Positions 8,276-19,600 of a stretch of DNA of 41,972 nt are shown here, in pieces. The stretch is from Elusimicrobiota bacterium (GTDB taxonomy: Bacteria; Elusimicrobiota; Elusimicrobia; UBA1565). Where the stretch lies: positions 1-41,972 of the forward strand of contig JACRDU010000099.1 of the NCBI GenBank assembly GCA_016218495.1, written 5' to 3'. Made by a program: the position numbers and the translations under genes. The notes below the pieces were generated by a model. That model saw only the letters and a list, made by a program, of their open reading frames with translations, was not told where the DNA came from and ran no database searches. Every line of letters starts with the position of its first letter. Position 1 is the stretch's first letter.

Positions 8276-8860
8276 TCAGCCGCGCGGGCGGGTCCGTCGA
8301 CGAAAATCCCACGGCGCCTCGGGCTTGTCTTGCGCCCATAGGCCCAGACGCGAACCCCGGGCCGCCTCTTCCAGACGGCCATAGTCCCCGCCCAGCTCCG
8401 GCGAGAAGTAGCGGTACCACCAAGCCAACCCGGCCCGGACCAGTTCGCGGTTGAGGGAACGGCCGTCCGGGAGGACGACCGTTCCAAGGAGCCGTCCGTA
8501 GTCGTCGGTCTCACGGACGACGACATGGACGGAACGGCCCGCGGTCAACGACTGGGTGAAGGCCTGCGCCTCGGGGCCGAAGGGCTGGGAGGACTCCGGC
8601 GCATCCACGCCATAGAGACGGATCTTGCGCGTCGTCCCGTCCTCGAGCCGCAGCGCCATCGTATCCCCGTCGTTGTTGCGCAGCACGACTCCAGGCAGGG
8701 TCGCCTCGGCGCCGGCGGGGAGGTTGGGGACGGTGGCGGCCAGGGAGGGCAGCCCGAACGGCGCCGTCTTCAGGCCTTCGAGCCCGGCCGCGCGGGCCGA
8801 GGGGCATAACAGCAGGAGCAGGGCCAGCGACTGGGCGTTCCGGGACTGTCCCCACCTCAT
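8276..8860 (-). CDS. Secreted thermonuclease-family (SNase-fold) nuclease
   Basis: A 194-residue protein with a hydrophobic secretion signal ending near residue 25 (PSARAAG). The SNase core is complete: the DGDT metal site (Asp64, Asp66), IRLYGVDAPE with Arg81, Asp86 and Glu89 matching the catalytic Arg35, Asp40 and Glu43 of staphylococcal nuclease, and DYGR with Arg123 matching Arg87. The motif LNRELVRAGLAWWYRYF is typical of the family. It should cleave DNA or RNA with calcium outside the cytoplasm. The start at 8860 gives a proper signal peptide; an in-frame ATG at 9085 would overlap the HEAT gene and lengthen the N-terminus without reason. It lies 73 nt downstream of the HEAT gene and has its own promoter. 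Confidence 0.9.
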   Translation of the reverse strand: MRWGQSRNAQSLALLLLLCPSARAAGLEGLKTAPFGLPSLAATVPNLPAGAEATLPGVVLRNNDGDTMALRLEDGTTRKIRLYGVDAPESSQPFGPEAQAFTQSLTAGRSVHVVVRETDDYGRLLGTVVLPDGRSLNRELVRAGLAWWYRYFSPELGGDYGRLEEAARGSRLGLWAQDKPEAPWDFRRRTRPRG

Positions 8861-8868
8861 CTGGGTCA

Positions 8869-8897
8869 AGTCTAACCCGAAAGGCCTAGGCGACAAA
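8869..8897 (-). promoter_or_regulatory. Promoter for the nuclease gene
   Basis: Minus strand TTGTCG (8897-8892), 17-nt spacer, TAGACT (8874-8869). The predicted start site at about 8862 is 2 nt from the ATG at 8860, with no Shine-Dalgarno site in between. This is the same leaderless geometry as at the kinase. Confidence 0.55.
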
Positions 8898-8913
8898 GGG
8901 CCTCCAGGCCCTG
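8898..8913 (-). terminator. Hairpin with short T-run after the HEAT gene
   Basis: AGGGCC and GGCCCT form a 6-bp stem around a 4-nt loop. On the minus strand the stem is followed by TTGT. It lies 20 nt past the stop of the HEAT gene and just above the nuclease promoter. The T-tract is short, so it is a weak terminator candidate. Confidence 0.35.
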
Positions 8914-8933
8914 CGGAGGATGGGGCCAAAGGC

Positions 8934-10652
8934 CTATCTTCTCGGAGGCGCCGCCGTGCCCAGATGCCGGGAGAAGGCCTTCTCGGCGGCGGGGGTGCCC
9001 ACGCGGCCCAGCGCCGTGGCCGCGCTGTAGCGCACGTCGGGATGGCTGTCCTTGAGCAAGCGCTTGAGGGCGGGCAGCGCCGCATCGCTGCCCGCCGTCA
9101 CCGAACCCAGGGCCAAGGCGGCGTTCGAACGCACGCGCGTCTCCGTGTCCTGAGCCGCCTTCAGCAGGGCCTGGAGCGCCGGGGCCCCGTCTGCGCCCAG
9201 GTCGGCGAGCATCTCCGCGGCGCGCGCCCGGACCGCCGGCTGCGGAGCCGACAGCTTCTCGATGAGGACGGGCAGAGGGTCGTGCTTGGCCCGCTTCATC
9301 CCGCCGTCCGCCATCAGCGCGGCCGTTCCCGAGACCGCGGCCTCCTCCCTGGCGGATATCCCTTTGGGCGCGGCCAGGCCGCCCTCCCTCGCCCCCAGCG
9401 CCGTCTTCTCCGTCAACCCGGGACGGGGCTCCGGGCGCTCCTCGGCGTGGAGCGAAGCCTCCCCCTCCACCGGCGCCTCGTCGCGCCCCGCGGGCCCCTC
9501 GGGGGACGGCAAGGATTCCGGCTCACCCAAGTCGAGGACTTCCTCAACCTCGGGCTCGGGCGCCGGACGCGCGGCGGCCTCGCGCTTCCCCTCGCCTGAG
9601 CGCTCCTCCCCCCGAGCGTCCAACCCGCGCGGAGCCGGGAGCAATTCAGGCGCCGGCCGCGCCGACGGCGGCGCTTCGGGAGGCCGCAGCCGCTCGAGGG
9701 CGCGCCGGGCGATGAGGCTTTCGGGGCTGGGGCCTGAGGAAGGCGGGGGCGGCGGAGCCGGCTCCGGGAGCTCAGGAAGCGCCGGGGCCGGCGTCGGCTT
9801 GCGCCTCACGCGCCGGGACTCCGGGATGGGGGCGCGCTCGGGCTCCGCGCCCTCCGCGAGCTCGACGGGCACGGGCCGGCAGCATTGCACCCAGTCGAGG
9901 TCTCCCATCGCATGCCGCTCGCTGCGGCGGTAGCGCCCCTCCTTGCCCGTGCGCTCGTCGGCCGGCTCGTCCATCTGGCTCCACGGCGGCGGGCACTCCT
10001 CGGGGATGAGGCGGCACTCCACCTCGACGGGTTCCGGAGCGCCGCCGTCCGCGTCGGGGCAGCACAGGGCCACGCCGCCGTCCTCCCCGCGCACTTTGAG
10101 CAGCTTCGGGGATTCCGGCGGACGGCCGATGCCGTGGACCGCCAGCCCGGCAGGGCACATCGCCTTGCCCAGCCTCTGGAAGCGCAGATAGGTGCAGCCC
10201 ACCTCGTCGGGACGCGTCGAGTCGCCGGCCTTGACCGCCTTGCGGCCCCGCCCCTCGGCGTAGGGGAGATAGGCCGATGCGCAGGCCGAGGGGTCGTCCT
10301 CCCCTTCCGGGGGCGGGCGCGTGACGGACCCCAGCCGGCCCAGCGAATGCGCCGCGGCCATGCGCACGAGGCGGCACTCGTCGGAGACCGCCAGCGTCCG
10401 CAGCGCCCCCACGGCCCGCCCCCCCGCCTTGCCCAGCGCCTCGGCGGCGGCGGCGCGGATCTGCCAGTCGGGGTCGCGCGCGGCCAGCTCGAGGAGTTCG
10501 CGGCCCTCCGGGCCGCGCGAGGCCAGAGTGCGGACCACGCGCAGCCGGTCCTCCCACGGCGCATGGAGTATCCGGTCCTCCAGGGCGCTGCGGCCCTGGT
10601 CGTACGCACCCGCGGGGGAGATGAGGGTCAGCAGCAGCAGGGCCGGGAGCAT
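8934..10652 (-). CDS. Secreted HEAT-repeat protein with Cys-rich centre and Pro-rich linker
   Basis: A 572-residue protein with a signal peptide (LPALLLLTLISPAGA). HEAT-type helical repeats occur twice: residues about 25-110 (DPDWQIRAAAAEALGKAG) and about 475-560 (DTETRVRSNAALALGSV, then HPDVRYSAATALGRVG). Between them lies a Cys-rich block (about 120-275) with CC pairs in ALCCPD and VQCCRPV, then about 180 residues of Pro/Glu-rich linker. Split HEAT arrays around a disulfide-capable insert suggest an extracytoplasmic scaffold or adaptor. It starts 23 nt after the giant gene, so it may be read as part of the same transcript as well as from its own promoter. Partner and exact function unknown. 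Confidence 0.8.
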   Translation of the reverse strand: MLPALLLLTLISPAGAYDQGRSALEDRILHAPWEDRLRVVRTLASRGPEGRELLELAARDPDWQIRAAAAEALGKAGGRAVGALRTLAVSDECRLVRMAAAHSLGRLGSVTRPPPEGEDDPSACASAYLPYAEGRGRKAVKAGDSTRPDEVGCTYLRFQRLGKAMCPAGLAVHGIGRPPESPKLLKVRGEDGGVALCCPDADGGAPEPVEVECRLIPEECPPPWSQMDEPADERTGKEGRYRRSERHAMGDLDWVQCCRPVPVELAEGAEPERAPIPESRRVRRKPTPAPALPELPEPAPPPPPSSGPSPESLIARRALERLRPPEAPPSARPAPELLPAPRGLDARGEERSGEGKREAAARPAPEPEVEEVLDLGEPESLPSPEGPAGRDEAPVEGEASLHAEERPEPRPGLTEKTALGAREGGLAAPKGISAREEAAVSGTAALMADGGMKRAKHDPLPVLIEKLSAPQPAVRARAAEMLADLGADGAPALQALLKAAQDTETRVRSNAALALGSVTAGSDAALPALKRLLKDSHPDVRYSAATALGRVGTPAAEKAFSRHLGTAAPPRR

Positions 10653-10660
10653 GCCCGGCT

Positions 10661-10689
10661 AGGATAGCCCCGAGATCAGACTCCGGCCA
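10661..10689 (-). promoter_or_regulatory. Possible internal promoter before the HEAT gene
   Basis: Minus strand TATCCT (10666-10661) lies 8 nt before the ATG at 10652, predicting a 2-nt leader. The -35 at the right spacing is TGGCCG (10689-10684), a weak match inside the end of the giant gene. No Shine-Dalgarno is visible before the ATG. Confidence 0.4.
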
Positions 10690-13600
10690 GGGCCCGGGCG
10701 CGGCGCCGGAACAGGAGCTCGAAGAGCAGGGTCAGCAGGGAGGCCAGCGCCAGCCCCGCGGCGGCCCAGACCCACCAGGGGAAGCGCCCGGCCGGGGTGC
10801 CGGGGTCGTTCGGGTCGCCGGGGTTCTCCGGGTCCCCGGGATTCACGGGGCCGCGGCGGAGCTCGTCCTCCAGCTCGGCCAGGCGCCGGCGCAGCGCGTC
10901 GAGCTCGGAGCGCAGGGAGCCGAGCTCCGAACGCAGCCGAGCCAGCTCCGACTCGAGCGCCCTCTGCGCCGCGATGCGCACGGCCTGCACCCCGTGGCGC
11001 TGACGCGCCTCGGCCTCTTCGCGGCGGGCCTGGGCCAGCTCCCCTGCGCGCAGGGCGGTCAGGGCCTCGGCGTCGGTCCGGGAGCGCCCGAGGCCGGCGG
11101 AGGCCTCCTCGGCCGCGCGGGCGCGCCCCGCCACGACCTCGGGCAGGCCCGAGAGGTGGTCGGTGACGCGGCCGTAGTTCTCGGCGCCGGGCACGACGTC
11201 CACCCGGCGCTCGATGCGGTCGACCTCGACGTGGCCCGGGCGCCCGGAGACGCTGACCGGGCCTTCTCCGGGCCTGAGGCTGCGCTCGCTGCCCCCCACC
11301 GCCGGGTCGTCGAGGGCCGCGTCGACGGCGTCCCGGCCTACGCGCGTGTCGGTCCGGGAGGTGGTGTAGGACCCGGCCCTTCCGCGCCGGTCCTCGAGCC
11401 AGGTCTCCGAGACCCCGCCCTCGAAGTGGGACAGCACCCGGCGGCGGGCGTTGACGAGGTCTTCGACCTGGTTCTGGATGGTGCGCTCCAGCGCCTTGCG
11501 CCCCAGATGGACGTCCTTGTCGCCCGCGCGCATGTCCTTCCCGTCCAGGTTCTGGCCGGGCAGCAGCGGGGAGTCCAGCGCCACGCGCTCGGGGAACATG
11601 CTCGGGTCGAAGTACCACTCGACGCGCTCCGGCATGAGGTCGAGCAGGTCGAGCACGCCGATGGCCTTGCGGAAGAAGCCCTGGTGCTCGGTGGCGCCGC
11701 CCTCGGTCTTATACATCGAGGCGCGGCCGAGGTAGCCGTTCTGGTTGGAGTCCCGACCGGTGATGATCTCGAGCGGCGTCCCCAGCACGCCCTTCGGGAT
11801 CTCCCAGAGGATGTTGCCCCAGTTCCACGGCCCGTATGCCCAGGAGGCGGCCTTAGACTTCGCCGCCCCAGAATCGGTGAGCAGCTCGATCATGTAGCGG
11901 CGGTTGAGCAGGACCGGCAGCGCCGTCTCCGGCCGGCCGGGCAGCGCGGTGTTCGGGTCGGCATAATGGAGCAGGCGCATGCGCGGGTCGACCGAGCGGT
12001 CGGAGACCGCGGCGCGCTTGCCGTCGATGCCGACGAGCTCCCAGCCCTGCCCGGCGGCCGCGACCACGTCGGGGTCCATGTAGAGCTTCACGAGGCGCCC
12101 GTCGACATCCATCACGGCGGCGAAGAGCTCGCCGGAGACCGAGCGGGTGGCCCCGTCCGGCCTCCCGATGTCCATGTCGAGCGCTCCCGCGCCGAAGGCC
12201 TGCGGTCCGGTGACGCGGACCAGGTTGTTCCGTGAGTCGACGTGCAGGGCGATGTCGCGCGCCACGACGAAGCGCCGGGTCCCCTCCTCGGAGGCCCTCG
12301 CGATGCGCTCGGCGGCCTCGGCCTCGGAGAGCCCGGCGGCCAGCAGCGCCTCGGAGGCGGCGTCCTTGACCCCTTCCCACTGTCCAGCGTGGGCGCTCAG
12401 GCGCGCGGAGGCCATGAGGCCGTCCACCGCCAGCCCCAGGCGCCGCTCGGCGTCGCGCAAGGTCTCGTCGAGCCCCTTCTGCCGCTTCACCTCGTCGCCG
12501 AGCGCGTCCTGGGCCGTGCGGACGGCACGGTCCTTGGCGACGGCCTCGTCGATGGCGCCCTTGAGGCGCAGCGCGTAGGCCTGTTCGTCCTCTCCGGCGC
12601 GCCGCGGGGTATCGGCCCGGACGCCCTCGCTCAGCCGCCCGCGCGCCTCGCGCTCGACGCGCTGGAACTCCGCGGAGGTCGCGTCGGTCTTAGGATGCTG
12701 GGCGCCGGAGGCTTCCTTGGCCGCCGTCGCCGCCGTCTTGGCCGAGGCGAGCTCCTGGCGGGCCGCCGCCCAGGCCTTGGGCGCGTCCGAGACCGCCTCC
12801 ACGGCGGCATCGAACTCTTCCTGCGTCAGGTACAGCTCCCGGGGACGTCCCTGCGCGTCCGCCGCGGCGCCGTAGCTCTGCAGCTTGACGCCTATCCACC
12901 CGGCGCGCTGGGCCCGGGCGCGGAGCTCGGCCGAGGCTTCCAGCATCTTCGCCAGGCCCTTGGGCCCGGCCTCCACCACCAGGAAGTTCTTGGCCTCCTC
13001 GGGGTCCGAGGCCTTCAGGGACTCCAGGTGCTCGCGCAGGCTCTCGAAGGTCGGGAAGCGGTCGCGGGACAGCCCGCGCGCGCCGGTATAGACGACGGTC
13101 AGGACGTCCTGGGGCGCTTTCCAGAGGGCCTTGAGCGGATGCAGGGCCGGGTGCAGGTCGCGGGCGTCGGCGCCGGCCGAGAAGACGAAGGTCGTCCCCG
13201 CCCGCCCGGCCTCCACGAGCTCGGAGTAGGACACGCCGCGCACGCTGCGGTCGGCGAGGCCGACCAGGGCGAATTCGCTGCCCTGCAGGGCCCGGTAGAG
13301 CGCGACGCGCGAGGCGTTCGCGTCGGAAGCCCCGCGCGCGGCCGCGAGCTGGGCTTCGGCCGCGTCGATGCCGGAGACCGCCTCGTAGCGGGTCCCGTCG
13401 CTGCCCACGGCCCAGCGCCGCCCGTCCTTGTCGGTGGAGATGCGGCCGGCGTAGTTCGCCTGCAGCTCGGCCTCGGTCAGCCAGGCGGAAGCGTCCCAGC
13501 CGCGAGACCCGCGGGCATCGGGCTTGGTGAGCGCCAGCAGCGGCTCGAGCCCGCGCGGGTCCTTCGCGCGCCAGGAGTCGCGCAGGTCGGTGAGCTGGCG

Positions 13601-16600
13601 CAGGGCCGCCAGAGCGCGGTCCGTCTCGGAGGGCGCGGCGCGCTCCCAGCGCAGCGCCGCCAGGCGGTCGTTGGCCAGGCCTATCATCGCGTCGATGGCC
13701 AGCATCCCCCGCCCCTGGCGCCGCAGGTCCTTCTGGCGCTGGAGGGCGGCCTTCAGCGGATGCAGGCCGTCGAGCAGCTGAGCGAGGACCGCGTCGGCCT
13801 TCACCTCGGGAGCCGCATAGAGGTCCAGCACCATCGCGTCGTATTCGGCCTGCAGCCTGAGGACCCGGTCCAGGGACTGGTCGGTCATGATGAAGGAGGT
13901 CGGGGAGCGGCGGTCGGCCAAAGCCTCCTCGCGCAGGGCCTGCCGGGCGCCGACCAGCTTCGCCCGCACGTCCTCGAGGCGGTCCACCCGGCCTCGCACC
14001 GCGAAGGGCAGCGACACACCGTCGAGCGCCGCCCGGCGCAGGTCGCGGGCCAAGGCCTGCTCGCCGGCGTCCAGACCGGCGGCGTCCTCGGCCTGGCGGG
14101 TCAGGTCGGCCCCCAGCACGGCCATCAGGCCGGCTTGCGCGCTGGGCGTCTCGCGCAAGCCCGCCAGGACCCGCTGCAGGACCTCCTGCACGGCGAGCCG
14201 GCGTCCCTCGGCGTCGGCCCGGGTCAAGAGCCCGAGGCGCTCGGCCGGGGCGATGTCGGGATGGTGGCGGGCCGCCTCGGCGTCCGCGGACATCCGGCGG
14301 TACCACTGCGCAGCCTCGGCATAGGCGGCGGCGGCCTCGGCGCCGGCCCCGGGCAGCGCCGCCAGGGCCTCCTCCACCCGCCGCGCGAAGCCCTCGTCGA
14401 GGGAGCGCCGCGAGGCGTAATCGGCCAGCTTGGATGCGGGGGAACGGCCCGGCTCTTCGCGCGGGCCGCCGGGCATCGCCGGCGCCGCCAGGAACTTCTT
14501 GGGGTCGTAGCCCAGCGCCTCGAGCTCTGAGACCAAGGTGATGAAGCCGTTCTTGAGCTCGGCCAGCGTGGAACTGAGGTCCAGCGACGCGCGCATCAGC
14601 GCGTCTTGGGCGGCTAGCAGCTCCTCCGGGCCGGCCAAGCCCTGCTCGACGCGCGAGGTGGCGGCGCGGTAGGCGTCCTGAGCGGCCGCGACCACGGCGA
14701 CCTGGCGCTCGGCCAGCTTGGCGCGGCCTTCGAAGCCGGACATCAGCAGGTGGAGCCTGAGCGAGAGCTCGCGCATGCGCCCCTGCGACTCGAGCTCCTT
14801 GCGCACCGAGTCGGAGAGCACGCGCTGCAGCCCCGCCTCTATCGAGCGCGGGTCGGGCGCCTCGAGGAACCCTCCCCAGACGGCCTTGCCGCGGAACAGG
14901 CCGAAGGCGGCGACCGGGGTGAAGCCCTTGTAGCTCATGCGCTCGGCGATGACGTCGGCCCGTATCTGGTTGATCAGGGAGTCCTCGTTGCCGAAGGACT
15001 CCGGCACCCCGCCCTCGAACACCGTCTCCCGTACGCGCGCCATGTCCACCGCGCGGACCTCCTGGAGCAGGCGCGCGGCCATGGCGGAGACGTCGGCGGT
15101 GCGGCCGTCGGCCGAGCCCGGGACCAGGGCCGCCAGCTCGGAGACGGTCGCGGACTCGGGCAGGGCCAGCAGGGCCTTCAGGCGCGCGCCCTGGGCCGCC
15201 AGGCGCCCTTCGACGGCGTCCCGGAAGTCGGAGACGTCGCGCCGCGCCGTCTGCGAGACCGGGTCCGTCGGCTGCGCGTCGAGCCAGCGCTTCAGCCGGA
15301 CGGTGGCCTCGAATTCGCTGACCAGGACCTGGCCGCGGGCGCGCGCGGCCGAGGCTTGAGTGCGGTGGATGCGGTCCGCCTTCTCGAAGCGGAGGCGGGA
15401 GAGCGCCATCAGCACCTCCTCGGGGGTGCCCTGGGAGCGCAGCCGGAACTCGACCCAGCTCTCCAGGAAGTCCTTGCCGATGGGGTCCATGCCCAGGCTG
15501 CGGATGGCGTGGTAGTAGCGGAAGCCCATCAGGGAGCGCCCGGACGTGGTCTCGGGGTCGAAGGCCTCGACGCTGGGCACGCTCCCGGCGGAGGCCAACG
15601 ACTGCTCGGCCTCGGAAACCCGGTCCATCAGCTCGGCAAAGCTCCCCGGGGCCGCCCCGCGCTGCTGCGGGGCCGCCGGGGCTCCCAGGCGCTCCAGGCT
15701 CCCGGCCAGGGTCCGGATGCGGCCCTCGAGCTCCAGGGCGAGCATCTTCCCCTGGGCGTCCCCGCGGGCCTGCGCCTGGCGCAGCCCCGACTCGGCGCTG
15801 GCCAGCTCGGCGCGCAGCTGGGCCTGCCGGACCGGCAGCTCCTCGCGGTAGGCCTGCTCGGCGCGTTCAGCCTCCAGGGTCTGGATCCGGGTGGCGGCCA
15901 CCAGGTCGGGATTGCCGATGCCCTCCTCGGAGAGGGCGCGCACCAGGCGGCCCAGGGAGCGCACGGCCAGGGAGACGGGTTCCAATCGGAGCTGCTCCAC
16001 CTTCAAGTCCTTGTCGGCCATCGTCTCCACGGCCCGCGCCACGTCGACCCGGGACTTGAGCACGGCCAGGTCCGCCGCCACCGGGTCCTTCTGGACGAGG
16101 ATGGACTTGAGGTCCGCCAGCGCCCGCTCGGGCGTCAGGGCCATGGAGAGCGGGGCCTCCGGGGCCCGGCCGAGCAGATGGTTGATGGCGGCCCGGGCGA
16201 CCTCGCGCTCCTGTTCGGCCAGCTGCAGGCGGCGTACGGCGATGTCGAGGTCCTTCTGGGCGCGGGCGACGGCCGCCTCCTTCTGCGCCGGCGCCGCGCC
16301 GGCGCGCGCCCGGTCCAGCGCGTCCTCCAGCCCGGGGATGACGTCTCCCCGCAGCAGTTCGGCCATACGGCCCGCCCCGTGCCAGGCCACGGTCTGCCGG
16401 TAGAACTCCAGGGCCAGGTCCGCCTCCAGCTTGGTCTGGGCGCTGCGGAAGTACGCCTCCTGGCCTGCCCCCTGCTGGACCTGCAGGTCGCGCAGCTCGT
16501 CGGACTTGAGCTCGAAGGTCAGGATGGGGGTGATGCCGACGCCGGTGGCCGCGAAGGACGGCAGCCAGCCTACCCCGTCGGCCGTGATGTTCCACCCAAT

Positions 16601-19600
16601 GAACACGTCGGCGTAGAACTTCTGGATGCGGCTGGCGTTGGCCGCCGTCATGTGGGCGGCCGCCTGGCGCCGCAGCTCGATCTCGTCGAGGCCGCGCGAG
16701 GCGCCCGCGGCCTGGTCGAAGGCCTCCTGGAAGGTGGCCACCCGCGCGTTCTCGCGCTGGTCGGCGCGCGGCCGGTAGAAGGCCTGGTCCAGGGCCGCCC
16801 AGCCCTGCGCCAGCGAAGCCCGGGCGGAGGCGGTCAGGACCCCTCCGCGGTAGAAGAGCCACTGGTCGTAGGCCTCGCGCAGGCGGCTCTCCGAGGCCAG
16901 GCCGTTGCGGCGGGCCTTGATGGCGGCGTCGAGGGCGACGGCCGATTGCGCGGCGCGCGAGCGCAGCAGGTCGGCCCCTTCGGACCAGCCGTGCGCCTCC
17001 AGGCGCTCCGATTCGGCGGCCGCGCCGTAGCGCTCCCAGACGGCCAGCATCTCGGCCTTCGCCGCGTCGGCCTCGAGGCTGTAGGCCTTGTTGCGTTCCT
17101 TCGAGGAAGGGTCGTAGATGGGCAGGCGCACGCTGCCGCCCACGCCCAGGATCTGGTTGGCCATGAAGTCCTGGAACTGCGCCCCCACCGAGAAGGTCAG
17201 CTGCTCGACCCAGGGCAGCCAGTCCATGATGTTGAACGGCTCCCCCCCCATCACCTCGCGCATCGCCTCGGGGTCCAGCCCCTTGAAGACCTCGACCAGC
17301 GGGTCCTGGGCGGACATGATGCCCTTGATCTCGCCTAGGACGGCGTCGAGCTGGGACGCGGAGAGGTCTTTGAAGGGCAGCTCCTCGGTCTCGGGCCGCC
17401 CCACCAGGGCGTTGTAGCGGGCCGCCGCCTGGCGCAGCCTGAGCTCGGCGGCGGCGACGCGGGCCTCGCCCTCCGTGCGCAGCGCGTCGCTGGGGGCGCT
17501 TTCCGCCATCGCCTTGGCCATCTTGAGCTGCCATTGCGCCTCGGCGGCCTCGATCAGGGTGCCCTGCCACTGCTTGGTGAGCTCCATCATCCGGAACTGC
17601 AGGTTCAGGCCCTCGCGGTAGATCTCGTGGACCTTCTTGTCGACGAGCGCCTTCTGGGTCTTGGAGAGCGTCATCGTCGTCTGCGTGCCGGCCGTGAACC
17701 CGCCGCCCACCGCGCGCTCGGAGACGGATTCCCCGACCGGGTTCGAGACGAAGCCGACCATCCCGCGCACGCGGGTGTTGTCCATGAAGGCCCCGGCCCG
17801 GCGCAGCTCCTGTATCTCCTTGGCCAGACGGCCGACGTCCTGGCGCACCAGCCTGGCCGCCACGTCGCGCTGGAAGGTGGACTTGAGCTCCTGGACCCGC
17901 GGGTCCTCGGCCCCGTCCTTATAGAAGCCGTCGAGCGCCGTATCGAAGCCCTTCAGCGCCCCGCCGCCCTGGAGCTCTTCGGCCGTACCCTTGCCGACGG
18001 CGCTCCAGAGCTGGCCCAGGGTGAAGGAGGTGTTCAGGGAGATGGTCAGGCGCTCGGGGATGCCCGCATAGCGCGAGCCGTAGCCGACGGAGACTTCCGA
18101 AGTCTCGCCCAGCTTCTTGCCGGCCTGCAGGTAGTAGGTCCGGGCGTCCCCGATCATGCGCCCCTCGGCGCTGACGGCGACGCCGTAGTTGGGCAGCGTC
18201 ACGGAGACCCGGTCGGAGTAGATGTTCTGCTTCTCCCCGACCTCGGCCCCGGCCCGGTTCGAGATGACCATCCAGGGCTTGCCGTCCGCCGAGCGGATGG
18301 TGAAGCCCTTGAGGACCGAGACCCCCACCGACTGCTGGTTGAAGTCGTCGGTCCCCTCCTGCTTCGCCCAGAAGAGGTCGACCGAGAAGGCGTCCTGGGA
18401 GTCCATCAGCCGGGCGATGTCGAAGCTCGGCCCGACCTGGGTGCGCTTGTAGTGCTTGTTCTCGCCCTTCGAGTCGATGATGAAGTTCTGGTTGAGGTCC
18501 GGGTCGAGTCCGGTGAAGTCCAGGTTGATGGTCTGCAGGAAGTAGCGGGGGTCCTTGGCGAACACCTGCTGCTGCTCGGCGTTGAGGCGCATCACCTCGG
18601 TGAACTTGAGCGAGGACTTGAAGCTCCCCCCGTAGAAATACGGCTTCTCCTTGGTCTGGGTCGTCGCCCCGTCCGCGAAGCCCGTGAAGGCGACGTAGAG
18701 CTTGTCCCCGAAGAGCAGGACGGCGAAGTCCTCGAAGAGCATCAGCCGGCTCTGGCGGGCGGTCGAGGCCATCTTCGTGTCCGGCGGGATGTCCTGGATG
18801 AAGCGGTGGAAGTCGACGTTCAGGTAGTTGACCCAGTTCTTCCCCTGGATCGACTCCACCTGGACCTCGACGCCCTTGTCCCCCCACGGGGCGTTCTCGT
18901 CGTTGGGCGGGCTGGCGAACTGGTAGCCGGTCACCGAGATGTTGTTGCCCCACAGCCGGGCTACGTTGCCCAGCGTGACCCAGTTCGAGGTCTCCAGGCC
19001 GTGCGGGACGGAGAATTGGCTCTGGTAGACCATGTAGAACCCGTCAGCGTCCCCGAAGTCGATCACCTGGGAGTTGGGCAGGACGTCGGACAAGGACGAC
19101 GGGTTCTCCAAGAGCTGGCGCTTGAGGCCGGACAGGTCCCGCGCCGAGGAGGCTCGCGTCAGCAGCGCGGAGAAGACGGTGTCGATGAAGTTCCCGAAGT
19201 CCTTCTTAGGCACGACCAGCGCGGCCGTGGCGTCGCCGGTCTCCCCGCCCATGTACCAGCTCGCCCCCTCGAAGCGCAGCGCCTCGATGCGCGCGCGCAG
19301 GCGCGGGTCGAGCGACGCCGCGTCGCGCAGGCCCTTGAGCTCGCGCGCCAGCCGGGTCTGCGACTGGTCGACGCGGGTCAGGGTGTAGCTGAGGGCCTCC
19401 TCGGAGCGCTTGAAGCGCTCCTCCGCCTCGCGGAACTGGAAGTTCTGCTCGAGCACGGCCCGGGTCTTCTCCTGGAGGCGCCGGAGGTCCTCGCCCACGC
19501 GCTTGAGGGCGCTCTCGTTGGGGTCGTTGAGCTGGCTCATCCAGCGCGTGAGCTTCGTGCGCTGCTCCTGGAGGTCGTTGAAGGTCCTTTGGAGCGCGTC

